From an uncultured Coriobacteriaceae bacterium (lineage in GTDB: Bacteria; Actinomycetota; Coriobacteriia; Coriobacteriales; Eggerthellaceae), in NCBI GenBank assembly GCA_900539675.1, contig UQDJ01000063.1, forward strand, positions 1-7,950: a stretch of 7,950 nt of DNA. Reading direction: 5' to 3'. The notes beneath the pieces are model-generated. The model worked only from the letters and a program-made list of their open reading frames with translations, was not told where the DNA came from and did not search any database. A program made the translations under genes and the position numbers. Below are positions 6,680 to 7,950 of the stretch, one piece after another. The first letter of the stretch is position 1. Each line of letters opens with the position of its first letter.

Positions 6680-7033
6680 ATGAGAATCGCTGTAGCAAGT
6701 GAAGGCCTGGATGTATGCAGCCATTTCAGCTGCTGCACCAACTTTAATTACTACAAAATTGAAAATGGCGAAATGGTTGATTCACGCAATCTTCCAAGCC
6801 AAGGTCACCTGTGTGGTTCTCAGGCTAATTTCCTGCGTCAAATTGACGTTAAAGTATTGATCTGTGGCACTATCTCCCAAAAAGATGCTCAGAGTATGGA
6901 ACATGCCGGCATCAAAGTGGTACCCGGCGCATCGGGACGAGCTTTTACTGTGGTAGACAATTATCTACATGGCACCTTCCACGGTGACAACACCCGCCTG
7001 GTAAGCGATGATCCTCACAGCTGCGTCCCTTAA
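6680..7033 (+). CDS. NifX/NifB-like (dinitrogenase iron-molybdenum cofactor family) protein, 117 aa
   Basis: This is a small soluble protein of the NifX/NifB C-terminal type (PF02579). Nif members bind iron-sulfur-molybdenum cofactor precursors; the many homologues in non-fixing anaerobes have no settled role. Family features are the opening MRIAVASEG, an HF motif at 15-16 followed by CCTNFNYYKIENG (the usual form is HFGxCxxF, here HFSCC), the central VLICGTIS strand-turn, GIKVVPGASG (77-86) and a Cys near the C-terminus (C115). Six Cys (13, 18, 19, 45, 62, 115) is Cys-rich for 117 residues and fits metal or cluster binding. The ATG at 6680 has AAAAAGGA four bases upstream. No nif genes or MRP-type ATPase are nearby. 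The gene ends four bases from the stop of the convergent DUF523-like gene, another likely iron-sulfur protein. No terminator is seen between them. Confidence 0.82.
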   Translation: MRIAVASEGLDVCSHFSCCTNFNYYKIENGEMVDSRNLPSQGHLCGSQANFLRQIDVKVLICGTISQKDAQSMEHAGIKVVPGASGRAFTVVDNYLHGTFHGDNTRLVSDDPHSCVP

Positions 7034-7037
7034 AGCC

Positions 7038-7601
7038 CTAATCAAAATCACCCTTAAAAACTTGGTCAAAATCCTTTTCGGTAGCAAGCTTGATACCGGC
7101 GTTACGCAATAACTCTGCCGCAAGACCATCGCCATCCACCACGGTCTTAGAAAAAGTCCCATCATATACTTCTCCAACGCCACACGAAGGACTTTTAGCC
7201 TTCAAGATGGCATGGGTACACCCCTTACGCTGAGCGCTGCGACAAGCGGCACGAGCACCACCCTCAAACGCTTTTGTGCTGTCGTTTCCCTGGGCATCAA
7301 CCACTCTACGATTCCCCTGGGCATCGTAGGTAATTTCGTGAGCAGGATGAGGAACAGATAAGCCGCCCATGGCTTCCGGACAAATGCGCACCACATTGAC
7401 ATCGTGCGTTTTAATGAAATCACATACTGCTTGCGAAGGCTTCGATCCGCCATCATAGCGACAGGCAACGCCTAACAGGCAAGCACTCACTGCGATAGTT
7501 GGCTTTTCAGGTGCTCGATCAGATGGGTTATCAGATGGATTGCCCTGACAATGAATTGGTGCATCGGAATTGTGATAAGAGGGCTCATTACTCTGCGGCA
7601 T
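7038..7601 (-). CDS. DUF523 / TudS-like protein (187 aa)
   Basis: This protein belongs to DUF523 (PF04463). Characterised members (TudS) are desulfidases that remove sulfur from thiouracil-type compounds using a [4Fe-4S] cluster held by three cysteines; the substrate here is unknown. Motifs, numbered from the chosen ATG, are SACLLGVACRYDG (39-51), CPE (74-76) with GGL after it, KSPSCG (136-141) and YDGTF (146-150). C41, C74 and C140 are the likely cluster ligands, with C47 also conserved in the CRYDG motif. The core fits the usual length of about 150; the first 33 residues are a hydrophilic extension with an NPSD-NPSD repeat. An earlier in-frame ATG (7625) adds eight residues, but the ATG at 7601 has a perfect AGGAGG eight bases upstream, while the earlier one has none and lies at the predicted transcription start. 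The gene converges on the NifX-like gene with a four-base gap. Confidence 0.88.
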   Translation of the reverse strand: MPQSNEPSYHNSDAPIHCQGNPSDNPSDRAPEKPTIAVSACLLGVACRYDGGSKPSQAVCDFIKTHDVNVVRICPEAMGGLSVPHPAHEITYDAQGNRRVVDAQGNDSTKAFEGGARAACRSAQRKGCTHAILKAKSPSCGVGEVYDGTFSKTVVDGDGLAAELLRNAGIKLATEKDFDQVFKGDFD

Positions 7602-7607
7602 ACAGAA

Positions 7608-7616
7608 CCCCTCCTC
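7608..7616 (-). promoter_or_regulatory. Strong ribosome binding site deciding the DUF523-like start
   Basis: The minus strand reads GAGGAGGGG, with the AGGAGG core ending eight bases before the ATG at 7601. It lies inside the longer alternative frame, which argues against the ATG at 7625. Confidence 0.75.
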
Positions 7617-7627
7617 GAACTGCATTG

Positions 7628-7647
7628 CTTATACGTTATCTGATAAC
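7628..7647 (-). promoter_or_regulatory. Candidate -10 box with adjoining dyad operator for the DUF523-like gene
   Basis: TATAAG (7633-7628, minus) is a good -10, placing the start of transcription near 7621, a few bases before the SD. Directly behind it lies GTTATC-T-GATAAC (7635-7647), a perfect 13-base dyad in what would be the -10/-35 spacer. No good -35 is found at normal spacing. A related, shorter palindrome, GTTACATAAC, lies about 20 bases further upstream. Repressor or activator binding is inferred. Confidence 0.35.
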
Positions 7648-7851
7648 TGTAGCACCGCAACGACCGTTACATAACCTGCGTACTAAAACGTAACCGAGCC
7701 GAATAGTGAATGAGGCACCAAAGAACGGACGCACTGGCATGCGCTCGCGGGAGGTATACGTGCGCCCACGTGAGGTGTTCCCCATATGCGCAAGATGGGA
7801 TCAAACAAGCAGCGCGCCATTCTTTCCGCATACGGCTAAGCCATAAACAAT

Positions 7852-7878
7852 AGAAAAGGCCGGCGTGACGCCGACCTT
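7852..7878 (-). terminator. Rho-independent terminator of tRNA-Ala
   Basis: On the minus strand AAGGTCGGCG pairs with CGCCGGCCTT around a TCA loop: ten pairs, including one U-G wobble that forms only in the minus-strand RNA. TTTTC follows. It begins eight bases after the tRNA CCA end. Confidence 0.9.
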
Positions 7879-7885
7879 GAAAATT

Positions 7886-7950
7886 TGGTGGAGCATAGGG
7901 GGATCGAACCCCTGACCTCATGGCTGCCAGCCATGCGCTCTCCCAGCTGA
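7886..7950 (-). tRNA. tRNA-Ala (anticodon GGC), 5' end cut by the window
   Basis: The minus strand holds the last 65 bases of a tRNA. It has the D-arm remainder TCAGCTGGGAGAGC, anticodon stem CATGG/CCATG with loop CTGGCAG (anticodon GGC, 7928-7926), T-arm AGGGG-TTCGATC-CCCCT, the acceptor 3' strand ATGCTCC, discriminator A and an encoded CCA. It reads alanine codons GCC and GCU. The missing part is about 11 bases: the acceptor 5' strand, expected to be GGAGCAT, and the start of the D-arm. Confidence 0.95.

Noticed and set aside
6399..6683. 94-codon plus-strand frame overlapping the NifX-like start by four bases
   Set aside because: The ATGA-type overlap is attractive, but the only start is a TTG inside an A/T tract with no SD, there is no internal ATG and the product matches nothing known.
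7735..7743. CATGCGCTC shared with tRNA-Ala, possible tRNA fragment or attachment-site copy
   Set aside because: Only nine bases match, flanks diverge and there is no integrase or other mobile gene nearby; chance is the simpler reading.
7667..7921. 84-codon minus-strand frame near the right edge
   Set aside because: It runs through the tRNA-Ala gene and its terminator, so it cannot be a real coding region.

Overview
The window reads as chromosomal DNA from a Gram-positive-type bacterium. Base composition looks roughly balanced by eye, Shine-Dalgarno sites are strong (one perfect AGGAGG), ATG and TTG starts are used, and both tRNA genes encode their CCA end. The very long tandem family-2 glycosyltransferases next to GtrA, with MetN, would suit an actinobacterial lineage such as Coriobacteriia. 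That placement is my inference and rests on general impression only.

Layout, left to right. Positions 1-522 (minus) hold the first 174 residues of a MetN-type methionine ABC-transporter ATPase; its C-terminal half lies outside the window. Positions 584-6104 (minus) carry three genes transcribed leftward: a GtrA-family membrane protein, a ~837-residue protein with two GT2 domains, and an 829-residue paralogue six bases downstream. This looks like a small cell-surface glycan locus: two large cytoplasmic sugar transferases plus a four-helix membrane protein of the type that helps move lipid-linked sugars across the membrane. metN follows 61 bases later on the same strand and may be read through, or may use its own weak promoter. 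Positions 6208-6422 hold tRNA-Glu(UUC) on the minus strand with a UUCG-capped terminator, a promoter and a phased A-tract block upstream.

From about 6357 to 6679 there is no convincing gene; this is probably the leader and upstream region of a small plus-strand NifX/NifB-like gene (6680-7033). That gene converges, with only four bases between stop codons, on a minus-strand DUF523/TudS-like iron-sulfur protein gene (7038-7601). Positions 7650-7849 hold nothing I can support. The window closes with a terminator and the 3' 65 bases of tRNA-Ala(GGC), both minus strand.

Nothing here is clearly a new defence or mobile system. The most interesting signal is the glycosyltransferase pair. The two proteins share an architecture, but the DxD metal-binding motif is lost from both N-terminal GT domains and altered in the C-terminal domain of one protein, so only one of four domains keeps a fully canonical motif.
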